64,000 nt of DNA from Gnetum montanum (taxonomy: Eukaryota > Streptophyta > Gnetopsida > Gnetales > Gnetaceae), in contig MNCI01013830.1 of assembly GCA_015680685.1 (NCBI GenBank), forward strand, positions 26,400-90,399, written 5' to 3'. The notes below the pieces were generated by a model, which did no database searches, had not been told where the DNA came from, and saw nothing but the letters and a program-made list of their open reading frames with translations. Position 1 is the first letter of the stretch. Every line of letters begins with the position of its first letter. The position numbers and the translations under genes are program-made. Positions 46,560 through 57,960 of this stretch are shown piece after piece.

Positions 46560-48340
46560 TAGACATACCATCTAAAATAATTAGTGCTTTGGATGGTCAA
46601 TAAGTCTCCTCGTCATCATCATTTTTGCCAGTGTTGGAGCTTTTGTCTGCTACTTAACATCATTGAAAGATGGTACTTGAATAGGAGCCCTTTGTGGATG
46701 AAGCTTCACTCAAAAGCAAGACAAAGCTGGTGGATTAGGCTGAGTTGGAGCTTGATGAGAAGATGAGAAAGCTCCCTTCCTTTGGTAGGTAATTTCACAA
46801 GGTACCCATTGGGGTGTGGTCCTAAATATGCTTTCCGTGGCCTACTACTCAAAATATTTAGAAGCATTACCTAGAGGTGGAACATGATGCTCAGGCTGGA
46901 TGGGAATATGATGCGCCCCTTGAACATGAGTCAGTGATGCACTAGGCTCAAAATCTAACTCCATCCCTAAGTCATATGCACGAGAAGGTATAGCTACTAT
47001 GGAATGCCTCATTGATGTAGGAATGTCCTCCTTGCCATTAAAAATAATAGGAGTAGTAACCTCCTTGAACTACTATCCATCTTGAGAAAGAGGTATGCCA
47101 ACAACATCCATTCTCTTATGCATGTAAGAGTGATTCCTCCCAAGCATCCCTATAGTGCAAGGAAATGGTTATAGTAGCTTCTTTATGGAGGATTTGATTT
47201 GTGTTCTAGTAGGTTTGGACCTACTTAGTTGAGGAGAGGCCTTGAATGATGATGTTGCTTTCTTCTTCTTTTTTATTGGAGGTGGCTTGGTGCTTGGTCC
47301 TACTACATCTACATGTGGGTGGATCCTCTTCTAATCATAATTGCTAATGATCCTATTTCCTTTGAGAAAAGGCATCTTAGGAATTGATACATCACTCTAA
47401 CAAATGAGCCAATTGATGAGGTAATGGTGTCCAAGGATTCTCTCCTTGGAGTACAAATTCACCATATCCTGGTGAAGAGTATGCCCCAATTCTAGTGGTT
47501 GTCCTACAAGTAAGTAGTAGAGAATAAAATCTTTGGGTGGCAACATATAGCTATAGCTTCCTTCTTTTACAACAATATTATATAGCATAATAAGGAACAA
47601 AGTGGAAGAATCTAGAGACATCATGTTCCTATGAATTCAACTTCCATCAAAATACATGAACTCTTTGAATAGGGAATCACATAAATCATCCTCATTGATA
47701 GGAATTATACCATTTGTATAGATATCATTTGTAGAATCAGTGGTAACAAAAAAAAGCATTTATAGTAAAAATTCCAAGGAGTGCATTCACAACTTGGGGA
47801 GACACCTGAATTACAAGATCCTCATCCATAGATGTGAATGCCCCAATAACAACATATGAAATCACAATATTATGGTAAAAATCTCTAGGAAATTTATTTT
47901 AATGAAATTGCTATAGTTCAACACTTTAAAATGATCCATCAAAGTTTGCTACCTATGAATAGGAAATGTTAAGGAGAGCTTAAAGATGATATTCATGGTT
48001 CGAGTTACCTCAAACTAGTGCTGGGAACTAAAGCTTCTCAATTGGAATGTGTAGGAGCTTGGAATGCTACTATAAATTCCTCTGGGTCTCTTCTTTGGTA
48101 GAGGCCTAGATGTTACTATATTTTTGTGAGAAATTACTACTAAAATCACTATTCTTAGTGGAGCCCTGGTCATCTCTATGGGATCTTCTTTGAAGAATAA
48201 AACCAAAATGAGGATTTGAATCTTTTATAACTGTGTCAACAAGGGATTTTTGATGAGAAGGAAGACGTCTTTCATCTAAAAGATACTTCTCTTTCATGTT
48301 AAAAATATTAGGGAGATGTCTTCTTTTCATAGTAAACATC
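46560..48340 (-). pseudogene. ORF2 of N3, 'putative plant transposon protein' (Transposase_32-like)
   Basis: Minus-strand frames contain VTRTMNIIFKLSLTF, FTSMDEDLVIQVSPQVVNA, LLG, an open 75-residue segment (47,397-47,624; SYMLPPKDFILYYLLVGQPL, LELGHTLHQDMVNLY, LGHHYLINWLIC) and a basic Lys/Ser-rich tail. Order and spacing resemble the plant domain family Transposase_32, and the E0 copy is clearly homologous. The protein's role is unknown; its place after gag, where pol would be, suggests an accessory or helper ORF. A few stops and shifts are present. Confidence 0.6.
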
Positions 48341-48539
48341 TTTGTTGCATTGAAGGAGGTAATAGATAGAATTCCTTTACTTTGGAGTAGGCATCTTGTA
48401 GTAAATATCTCTTGTCATAAGTAGACATCTCCTAGTCGATGTTCTCAAGAAGAGGCTTAATAGATTAAGGTTTGGTATTGGATATCATGGACTATAGTCT
48501 TAAAAATACACATCAATAAAAGGAACACTTACCTTTCTT

Positions 48540-50334
48540 GTTGAAGAGAGTGAAGGTGCTTATAATGTTAGAGAATGAGATTCATCCTTTAATGTTTCTT
48601 GTTTTGCACAAACTTTCTCGATCTCCAAGGCTCGGTTCCCTCTCATGAATTTTTTGGAGAGAGTCTTCTCATTTCTTTATTCTTTCCTTTTAACTCTCTA
48701 TTCTTTCTTGATCCCCTTGTTTTCTTGAGTAGTCTAATTCCTGCTATGATCCTACATAAATTCCCTTCTGGTAAGACCAAGGAGTCTTATGGTATGACTG
48801 GCTATTCATATGATAGAAATTTAAGTTGCATTCCCATTGATTGTGCCCAAATTTATGATAATAATACCATCTAACCCTCCTATTGTAGTAAGAGTGATTA
48901 GAATGATGAAACCTTTGAGGATCCTTTTAACGAATGGGGGCTTCTTCTTATTAGGTTGTACTAGCTTTTTCCTTTAGAATAGCATTTAGTTGAGATGGGG
49001 TTGGTGAAGGTGATTCATCTTTCATATAACATCCATATCTATTCTTGTCATGTCGACTTCTTCCTTGTCCTAATGCCATCTTAAGGGATTCTTTTCACTA
49101 TACCAACCTTTTTTTTCACAATTTTAACATTTGAAATTTCTCCTTTAGCCTACTCAAAGGATAGGATTAGTTTTTCATTCTAAGCCCTTGGATTTGAGAG
49201 TTCTTTAGTAAGATTAGAAATTGTTGAATTCAATAAAGAAATTTCTTGATCTTTTATTTTAACTTGCTTATTTAATTTTATGTAAAGATTTTGAAAATAT
49301 AATAATTCATTACATAATAAATCAAACCTTTCTTCCTCATCGAGTTCATCTTCTAAGGTATTAGCATCATCATCTGTGAGAGTCATATAGATGAGATCTG
49401 GATTTTTTACATCATATTTCACCTCTTCTTAACTTTTCTCTCCATCATTCCAACATGTGTAGAAATTGGTCTTTTTCATCTATTTATTATTTTTTTCTTT
49501 TCTCTATAACCTGCAATTACTAGGACATACAGAGGCCACCTAGCCTCTTCCATCACAAACCCAACATTCTATAGAAAGTATCAAAAGTAGAAGTTGAAAA
49601 ATTTTTACCTCTCTCTTTAGCTTCAAATTGATTTGACCTTTGCTAAATGGAACTTTTATTCCTATTTACTATAAGTCTTTGTAGCTTTCTTGAGAGAAAG
49701 AATATCTCTTCTTCACTACCCTCATCTTAGTCATTAGGTTCCTTGTCATTGAAGGCAGTTTTTAGAGTAATGGGTTTTTCTTGATTAACCCCTTTGCTTA
49801 TGACCTTTGGTCTAAATTCCAATTAGAGAGTTCTAATCATTTTTATTATGAAATCACTCTTAGGCAGGTCTTTATTGGTATCTTTAATGTCCACAACAAG
49901 ATCTTTTGATTTAGAAAAATAATATTTTATTTTCTCTCCTTCTTTTATTTTATGCTTATCACACTCACTTTGCAAACTAAAAGGTTAGATTTCTTTATTA
50001 CCAAAGTCCCTTCATAAGTAGCCTCTAATGTTTCCCAAATTTATTTGGCTATTTTACATCCAACTACTCTATTAAATTCAGATTTATTCAATGCACAATA
50101 TAAACAATTTTTAGCTTTTGAGTCATGCATTAACTTATCTCTTTCTTTCTATGTCCACTTGCTTTGGGGCTTGATGGTCCTGGTTGTGCTATTGATGGGT
50201 GGTGTGCAGCCTTTGAGGATGAATTTCCATACTTCAAAATTCATAGATTTGAATAAGCCTTTCATCCTTGCTTTCTAGTAGGTGAAGTAGAATCCATCGA
50301 ACATTGGTGGCTTAGTGTAAGATGTCCCCTCCAT
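48540..50334 (-). pseudogene. N3 gag (copia type, zinc knuckle and coiled coil)
   Basis: An ATG at 50,334, about 35 bases after the primer site, opens MEGTSYTKPPMFDGFYFTY. FEVWKFILKGCTPP, LYCALNKSEFNRV, IWETLEATYEGT and VIKKSNLL follow, the UBN2-type copia gag core. Later come ECWVCDGRG with a partner Cys (zinc knuckle), an open 80-residue coiled-coil-like segment at 49,180-49,422 (RFDLLCNELLYFQNLYIKLN) and a second knuckle-like YYYHKFGHNQWECN near 48,830. Several stops and frame changes occur. Confidence 0.88.
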
Positions 50335-50369
50335 TGTTCACTGTTGAAGTTGATAAAGAAAGAAAGACT

Positions 50370-50388
50370 ACCAAGCTCTGATAACACT
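50370..50388 (-). other. Primer-binding site of N3 (tRNA-iMet type)
   Basis: The minus strand reads AGTGTTATCAGAGCTTGGT immediately after the 5' LTR; TGGTATCAGAGC is the usual initiator-tRNA-Met site. Confidence 0.85.
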
Positions 50389-51489
50389 TGAGGATCATAG
50401 AACTTGAATAACTTAAATAAAAAATTACAACCATAAAAATCAAACCAAAAATTATGTGGTTCCCCAACATGGGCATGTCCATACTTAGAGAGGGTAGATC
50501 TCTTGTACACCTCTAGAGTTTGTTTATTTCAAAAGTGGTTTGAAGGGAACCACAACCTGTACAAGCTCTAATATATGCTCTAGAGTGATTTTTCATTGCA
50601 AATCCACTCAACCATGCAAGGTCTTGACAAGCTTAGAATATGATTTCCAAGATGCCACAACCTTTACAAATTGAGCTTTACTATGAAGTCTTGTAATGCT
50701 ACACCAACCACTCAACCCAACTAGGTCCTAACAAGCTCAATGATAATTCCTTCTCACAAGAAGCACATCAATCCCAATGGGACAACAAAAAGAGAAACAA
50801 AATTACAAGGAAAGAATATAACTAATTTCTAGATCCTTGTATGTTGAGATACAATACAATCAATTGCTACTCTAGTAGAAATGATAATACAATGAGGTAC
50901 ACAAATAGAATAAAATAATGCACAAAATGATTGTTTGATGTTGAAACTTTCTTGCTCAAGAACTTGCATTTTTCCAAGAGAATGAATTCTTCTTATAGTC
51001 TTGAAGTTTCTGAAACCACCTTAGAATTTGTGCAATTACTATCTAACGGCTAAGGGAGATGTCTTCTTTAAGATTGAGATGTCTCAATGCCAAAAATTCA
51101 ATCTAGGGGAGATGTCTTTTCACCGAAGGAGACATCTCTAAGGATATTTATTCTCTAGATAGGAGATGTCTACTATTTTTGAAAGATGTCTTCTTTGGAT
51201 CTTCTTTACTTTGACCAAGATGTCTTCTACTTCTACGAGATGTCTTCTCAACTTTTGTGCTTTGCTTTCGAAAGCTTCCTTTCATTGATTTGGCTCATCT
51301 CTGATCTTAGGAACTTCTTCATTTTTTTATAGAACTCATTTTTGTCTTGTTCTCCTTAAGTACTAGTTGTCCCCACTATGAAAACTCTTTCATTTCTTGA
51401 GTCCTCATTTTTTGCTGGAAAAACATCACATCCACAACATTCTATATTCTCTATTTTCCTTAAGTTTTTGACATATCAAAAGGTCAACA
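50389..51489 (-). repeat. 5' LTR of N3
   Basis: In element sense it begins TGTTGACCTTTTG (plus-strand end aggtcaaca) and ends GATCCTCA. The TATA-like box (minus ACTATAAGAAG) is near 50,992. AGATGTCTT/GAGACATCT motifs cluster at 51,055-51,250. Confidence 0.9.
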
Positions 51490-52684
51490 ATGTTCCATAT
51501 GATTTAATGATTTGCACATCCTTACCCTTAGTTACCTTGAGAAATGGAAATTTCCATTACATGTTTTTAGTTTCTCCATACTTGAAGCATTGAATCTTGG
51601 TTGAGCTACTATCTTGACCCTTGCCTCCCTTACCTTGGTCTTTATTGTCTTTTTCCTTCACATAATTCTTTTCTATCTTCTTATCATGGCTACCATATTT
51701 GTCTTTAGATTTGGAGTTGGATTTCTTCTTAGATTTGTATCCCTTATTTTTCATTTTAAAGTTTGTTTGCTTTTGTTTCCAAAACCATTGAGTTTCCTTT
51801 CCAATTTGAGTGCTAATTCATAAGCCTCATCAATAGTGTGTGGCTTATAAAATGATAACTCCTATTGATACATCATTTTAAGACCTTCTAGAAAGATTGA
51901 TGTTTGTTCATACTTGCATTTTACCTTAGCTTGATGGAATAGTTCACAAAATTTGTTATAAAACTCTTTGACATCTTGGTCACCTTATCTTAGGAAATCA
52001 ACTTTATGATCATCTCTTGTCTCAAAAAAGACTATTTAAATTTTCTCCCTAACCTGCATTTCATCTCATTCTAATATTTTATAGGTTATCCATTTTATCT
52101 TTCATTACTTTAGGACTCCTTTTCTTACCAAGAAAAAGCCATACCTTCTAATCTAGATTTGGAAGTTGGTATCCTTAATAGATTTGGTACCTCTTTCAAC
52201 TCAAAGTATTTTTCAAGTACCTTTAGCAAACTTGAGAAAGTATTGGTGCCATCTATGTCATTGAAATTTTTTAGTTTCACATATAGGAGTCTAGCAACAT
52301 TTTTTAATATCCTAGGAAGCCTTGTTTCATCTTCGTCATTAAACTTACCATGAGAAGAAGTGGTGCTCACTAATGGAGCTCTCACAACTCTAATATGAAG
52401 AAGAGAATTATATCTCATTGGAATCCTTAACTTATGTGTTTCATCACTCCCATAGTTGGATTATCCTTATCATTTACTTCCCCTTCACTAGACTAAGAAA
52501 CTTGTTTGTTACTATTTAAATGTGAATACTCATCATCTCCAAGAGTTGGAATATGGTTGAAACCTATATTCCTATCTAGCTTGGAATTGATCTCATCTAA
52601 TCAAGCAACCATTAGTTGAAAGGTAGGCTTCATGCTGTTCATGTCTTTCTTCAAGTCTTGAACATATTTCTTCTTAGGTGCCAT
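51490..52684 (-). pseudogene. G3 gag (chromovirus type)
   Basis: An ATG at about 52,684 gives MAPKKKYVQDLKKDMNS, about 50 bases after the primer site. An open 97-residue stretch (52,125-52,418) holds LKNFNDIDGTNTFSSLLKVL, EKYFELKEVP and SRLEGMAFSW. This is the chromovirus gag pattern (FDG.....WL...E.YF ... LEG.A..W). A Lys-rich tail and CFKYGETKNM, a damaged zinc knuckle, end the segment at N3. Confidence 0.85.
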
Positions 52685-52732
52685 CTACATTTGATAAAAA
52701 TATACAACCAATTTTCCTAAGTAATAATCAAC

Positions 52733-52753
52733 CCAAATCTTTAATACTAATAA
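52733..52753 (-). other. Primer-binding site of G3 (tRNA-Met type, decayed)
   Basis: The minus strand reads TTAGTATTAAAGATTTGGGT after the 5' LTR. It matches the TTGGTATCAGAGC site except for transitions (G to A, C to T) and one C to A. Confidence 0.55.
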
Positions 52754-53685
52754 TGTTAGAATAATTTTACTCCTATTAATTAACCTTCAATTTCCGGTAA
52801 ATCTAGATATTATGAAAAATAATTCAAATTACTAAAAAAGGAAAATAAGAAAACTAGCTATCTTTAAATAACATAATGAAGATTAAAATTAGTGATTTCA
52901 CAATCCACAACATCCAAAACACTTATACATTCAAATGATATTGTAGAGAACAAGGCTCTACAACCATATAATGATTATTCTTAATGTAAGGCATAATTGA
53001 ATGAGATCTCTCCCACAAATGTAACATTGAGATCATAACATATATAATGTACACAATCAATTCCAAGATAAATACACACACAATTAACTTTGAAACTACA
53101 ACCACACTCATGCACTCTTACACTATGCTCTCCTGCCACTCTCCTTAGCTCTGAAGACATTGCATGACATCTGATGATCAAAACATGATCAAATATCTGT
53201 ACTATTTATTGAAAATAGAAGATAATAATCCTAAAAACCTTTCCTCAAGCTAAACCTAAATATTCCCAGTTGTTTTTATCTTTTCATATCTTGTCTTGGA
53301 TATTTACAAATTTGGAACTACCATCTTAGATCTTTTCTTGATTATATAGGCCATTTCAAGTTTTTTCTAAGATGTCTCACTATAAATTTTAGCATGCAAG
53401 AGAGATGTTTCATAAACGTGGGAGATGTTTCCAATGAGTGTGAGACATCTCCACTTTGGCTAAGGTGTCTCACTTGAGCCATCTCAAGTGAGTGTGAGAT
53501 GTCTCACTTGAGACATCTTCTCATTATATCAAATGTCTACCTCATGTTCCAAATGCCTCTTGCGAAGGCTTAGCTCTTGATCAAGATGTCTCCTTGATCT
53601 CCAAGATGTCCTTATAGTACTTGAAACTTGAAAAATCCACCTATAGGGATGAAGAAAGGAAATGAGAAAAGATGTCCTTAAACCA
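52754..53685 (-). repeat. 5' LTR of G3
   Basis: It is 932 bp. In element sense it starts TGGTTTAAGGACATC and ends TCTAACA. Dense AGATGTCTC/GAGACATCT inverted motifs occupy 53,365-53,530; one block reads gtgagatgtctcacttgaga. Confidence 0.85.
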
Positions 53686-55400
53686 TCTTCTCAAGTATTA
53701 GTCCAAGGACACTTAGTTAAAATAACCTAATTTTGACTCCAAATTAATTATAGATAGTATTTGAAACCTCTACATCCATATAACTAGCTTTAAAAGGTTC
53801 AATTTCAATCTTCAAAACCACATTTTTCTCATAAATTATGTTCTTATCAATAATTTTATTTCACTTTTGTTTTTCCATGGCACTTATAATTTGGCCCTCC
53901 ATAGGAGGAAAATACATCCTTTTCAGTAATAAAGCATTTTTTTTGTTTGGGAAGGGATCCAAAATGCTTTTCTCCATGTCATAGTTCCCTATATTTAATA
54001 TTTTATCCTAGTTTATTCATATTTTACACAGAAATTTTATTTCATTGCTTATATTTTATTACTTACTTTATTTTTTAGCAATAAAATCTTAGTCAATTTT
54101 AGCATTCAAAACCAAAATTTTTCATCATTCTTGGTTTATATGAAATAGTAGTCCATATTCAAGTATAGATTTATATCCTATTATGTCATAATCATAAATC
54201 TCTCAAAGATTATATTGAATCAAACATTATTTTTGGCTCTAAGAAAGATATCTTACACTTAATTCATGGAGGTGTTTTTGTAAGGTTGAAGAAAGAACAA
54301 TTTTGTAGAAACATTTTTGGTGCTAGAGGATGGGCCAATAAGGTTTCTAGTGTCTTAAAATTAGCACCTAGTAGCTTATTGGATTCTTTTCAACACTTAG
54401 AAATCTATTTGCATTTTTATTAATTACTTTATTTTGTATTTTGCAATTGATTTGTTTTCTTCTAAGTATGTGTGTAGGATACACTTGTTAACACCATGTT
54501 GGTTAAAGTTCCAACTTCTTGTACATCTTCTAGGTTTGTAAACTAATGGAAGCATGGAAGGTATAGGCTCTTGTGACACTCATAACTTAACATAACTACA
54601 AGTTTGTATACACCAAGAGAAAATTGAGTATAGTACTCTCTAAGAATAAGTTACAAAGAATGATTACCTATGAAGCAACCAATGGATTGGAATCATTCTT
54701 GTTGAATCCAAGTCATTCCATCAAGTTGAATTAGTTTGAGAAAGATATGTTGGTAGAGTATCTTATCATCAGATATGAAGTCTAGGTAATGGAAAGCATT
54801 GATATTCAATAGAGATAAGCTATTAGTTATAACCTTGTGGAAAATGCCAATATCAATTTTCATAGTAGAAATTACCAATTTCAAGAACAAAGTAGTAAGG
54901 AAAGTGGTGATATTAGTTTCACTAATGGTGATGAGGAGGAACCTTCTAATCTTTTCCTATCTATAGATCTTTTTTAGCAACTAAAATGTTCAATATATAG
55001 TATGTGAACCTTATTGGCTTCACCTATTAAATTTATATACCTATATGTCAAGCTATTACTCATGCAATGCACATTTTAATTAATCCTACTAGGATAGCTC
55101 CACCTATGATTAACTTACCTCTTTACTATAGTTTGATCTCAAGCATGACTATAGTCCATCCTATTCTCTTAACACTAGTGCAAGGTATTAAGTCATCGCT
55201 GAACCCTTTTCAAAACTTATACCACATAGTCCTAGTATAGCAATCAAAGTTTTCTTATCTTTTCCCTCATTTGTACACATTGTTCCTTACTATCCTTTGG
55301 TACCATTAGCATTGATGCCTACTATGGTACATGTTCAACCAATCCTACTAGCTTATAGTTCCATTCCAACTAATATTACTGATAATATCCTTGGGATCCC
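53686..55400. other. Decayed repeat DNA between G3 and the G4 gag relic
   Basis: Mostly AT-rich. On the plus strand from about 54,200 there are short Leu/Ser/Pro-rich frames that could be a diverged gag start, but no domain can be followed. Nothing else was recognised. Confidence 0.4.
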
Positions 55401-56580
55401 TCCTAAATTACTATTTTTGCTAAAATATATTTCTTTTGAATTATTGATGAAAGAAGATAAAACCTAAAAGAGAACTGCATTACATGGGGATAGATTTATA
55501 GTGTCCCCTGCCAATTTATTCACTGATTCCATTAGTGGTTCAATTTTACTTGATCTTGTTTCTAAGGGAGATTCCTTGCCAAATTTCACTAAGTATAATC
55601 AAGAATCTAATATGACCAACCAGGTAATCACTTTTTCTAATGAATGTATGATGCTAGCCAATAATTTCCATATTGTCCTTAGAAGCTTTTCTAACTCCTT
55701 CACTAGAGTTTCACTTGAATGATATAGATTCCTTCCCCATTGGCTCATTACTTTTTGGAATAACTCTTTACCATTTTCATGGAAAGGTTCAAATACAAAA
55801 TTACTAAGGGTGGTGCTTTGAGGATCCTAGCAATCAAATAAGCATATAATGAATCCATCTCCAAATTTTCCTGTAGGTGGATATTAGCAACCTTGGATCT
55901 CATGCATCCATTCCCTATTAAATAGTTGCTAGATATTTTTGAAGGGATCATAAATGATCATATTAGAGGAAAGTTGGTCTATGATAAACCACTTGGCCTT
56001 CATGATTCCATAAAGTATACTAAGTACATTAGGGAGGTCATAATTCAACATAATGACTTAGAGCAAATTAATTTCCACAACAAAGTTAACAAAGTAGCAA
56101 ATGAGGAGAAATTTTCTTAGAATGTTGGACAAATAGTAGAATAAGTGAATTAATCTTTACCTATCTCATCATCAAATGATAGGGAGAATGGTGAAAATAT
56201 GAATCTAAATCCAAATCACAATTTCATGGGTATAATTTATTTAATGGAGGGCACAAAATGCTATCTTAGGAGTGGTCCAAGCATCATAGTTTTCTAATTA
56301 CCTACACATAGATATACAATGTGTTACTCAAGGAAGAACACATCTTTCCAAAATAGGTCTCAAAATAGACAAGGCACACTTTAAAAGGCTCCAAACCTTA
56401 ATCATTAATTCTTTGCAATGAGTGGAAGGAGATATATCTATTCTAAAGTAGTATAATTCTAATAAATTTTGTTACTATCATGAGGTTTTAGGTTATGATA
56501 GTAATGATTTCAACATACTTAAAGATGATGCTTTATATTTAGTTGAGAAGGAAGAAATCATTTTCAACATAGTAACATAA
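55401..56580 (+). pseudogene. G4: Ty3/gypsy (Tat-like) gag relic
   Basis: Open stretches at 55,501-55,722 and 55,926-56,120 read SKGDSLPNFTKYNQESN, VITFSNECMMLANNFHIVLR, SFTRVSLE and, after frame changes, FWNNSLPFSW. This is the shape of Retrotrans_gag (LP.F.G...P..H...F, W...L). Near 56,460 FCYYHEVLGYDSNDFNILKD resembles the C..H...GH.T..C.LK segment of Tat-type gag. LTRs were not identified. The copy is heavily mutated. Confidence 0.6.
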
Positions 56581-57479
56581 CTAAGAAATAAAAATATAAA
56601 AATATTTTAGGATCCACTAAATGCTTATTCAAGAAGTATTTCTACATTCCACTTAGGAAATAAGGAAGGTCATTTGAAACTGACCTTTGTAATCAAAATG
56701 GACCTTTCCCAAAGTTCTTCTTACTTCTCTCATAGTCAAATCCATTTAGGCCTAATAAATTTTTTTCATTAGTCTCCCTTGAAATGGTATTGATTCTTTC
56801 TCCTTTTCGAATGTGTGTAGAGATCTTCTAGTCCTCAAAATAATAGCTTGTTACAATGAAAACTCTACATGCTCAAATTCCTTTTTGGATTATCCTCCAT
56901 CTTCCCTTGATAATACAATCTAGACTTGTTGGCTATCTTATTGTCTTTCCTTATGCAATTCCTTCTCGATTGCATAGATTCTTCCCATCTAAGTTCCAAG
57001 AGCCTTTATTACTTTCCACTCCAATATCACTAGTTAAAATTCTAACACGTGCAAAATTAGACTAAATAAGAAAAAAGTGAAAAGAAAATACAAGTCTAAA
57101 ATCATCTTACTCAAAACAAAAGGAAATTCTTATTCCAAAGTAAACCTAGTACAACATCGACTTTTTCCATTATCATACCAACTACTACCACATCAAATTC
57201 TATTCTTCTTCCACTTGCAATCAAGAGGGTAGCATGTGGAAGCAAACCCTTGCACTAAATCACAACTACAGTGAAATCATAAGGAACTAGTATTTCTCTT
57301 TTTGATTTAATTTCAACCTCTAAGGAGCATTCCTTATCTTTGGAGAAGCTTCTCAAATCAATCATAACACTTATAGACATCTAGCCTCATGCTTAAGAGG
57401 TTTTATCAATACTTAACACTTCAAACTATGAGGTAGATTACTTGGGTTTCAAAGAAGAAAACATTAAGACTCATTCTAT

Positions 57480-57960
57480 CATGGGTATCATATGCTAGCT
57501 TCTGATCTACATCATGATATGAGTGGGAGACAATGTGTTCATGCATTTGGTACATATTGATAATGGAGTTGGAACCAATATCATTTCATGGTTCATCATT
57601 AAGCAAATTAACCTAAAAAAATAGATCATGTATTCAAACTATAACTCTTTTTTTATCTTGTCTAGTAATGCTATAGTTGAGATCTTAGGAGTAATTAAGT
57701 TACCCTTTTCAAAAGAAAGTTGCATTACATTTGAGGCTATTTTTATGGTCATTAGGAACTCAATGGATATCAATGCTATCTTAGCAAGGCCTTGGTTAGC
57801 CTATCACTAATCTATCTCTTTCCATTTATATTAGGAAATTAATTTTCTTAATAAGAATAAAGAGGTAGTGATTCATGTAGATCTTGAGAATCTTGCTATT
57901 TCACATCTCGATGTTGTAGGAGGATCTAGTCTAGAATCATAACCTCCACTAATAGGATAG
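57480..57960 (+). pseudogene. G4: Ty3/gypsy aspartic protease relic
   Basis: MHLVHIDNGVGTNIISWFI at about 57,540 has the form of a retropepsin active site, with DNG in place of D(T/S)G. IVEILGVIKLPF, FEAIFMVIRNSMDINAILA and RPWLAYH follow in an open 60-residue stretch (57,628-57,810), the protease end typical of plant gypsy elements. It sits 1 kb downstream of the gag relic in the same orientation, so they probably belong together. No reverse transcriptase follows. Confidence 0.7.

Larger units (their letters stand above)
44932..51489 (-). mobile_element. N3: non-autonomous copia-type element with gag and ORF2, no pol (relative of E0)
   Basis: LTRs of 1,194 and 1,101 bp bound a 4.26-kb interior. 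Flanks atgtc (44,927-44,931) and atgtt (51,490-51,494) form a near-perfect 5-bp target duplication. On the minus strand the order is tRNA-iMet-type primer site, copia gag, ORF2, spacer with repeated purine tracts and polypurine tract. I found no reverse transcriptase, RNase H or integrase motif. The gag type, the primer site and the polypurine style (catcaaaaacgggaaga) resemble SIRE-like copia elements. It must have used enzymes of an autonomous relative. It lies in G3. Confidence 0.9.
38454..53685 (-). mobile_element. G3: Ty3/gypsy chromovirus, interrupted by N3 and a LINE fragment
   Basis: LTRs lie at 52,754-53,685 (5') and 38,454-40,500 (3', split by a LINE fragment). On the minus strand the order is gag, protease, reverse transcriptase, RNase H, integrase and a chromodomain-like tail: a chromovirus. 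N3 (44,932-51,489) sits between gag and protease. Without the insertions the element is about 7.5 kb. Flanks (ttttt / tcttc) do not give a clean target duplication. All genes contain many stops and the catalytic RT motif is destroyed. Confidence 0.88.
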
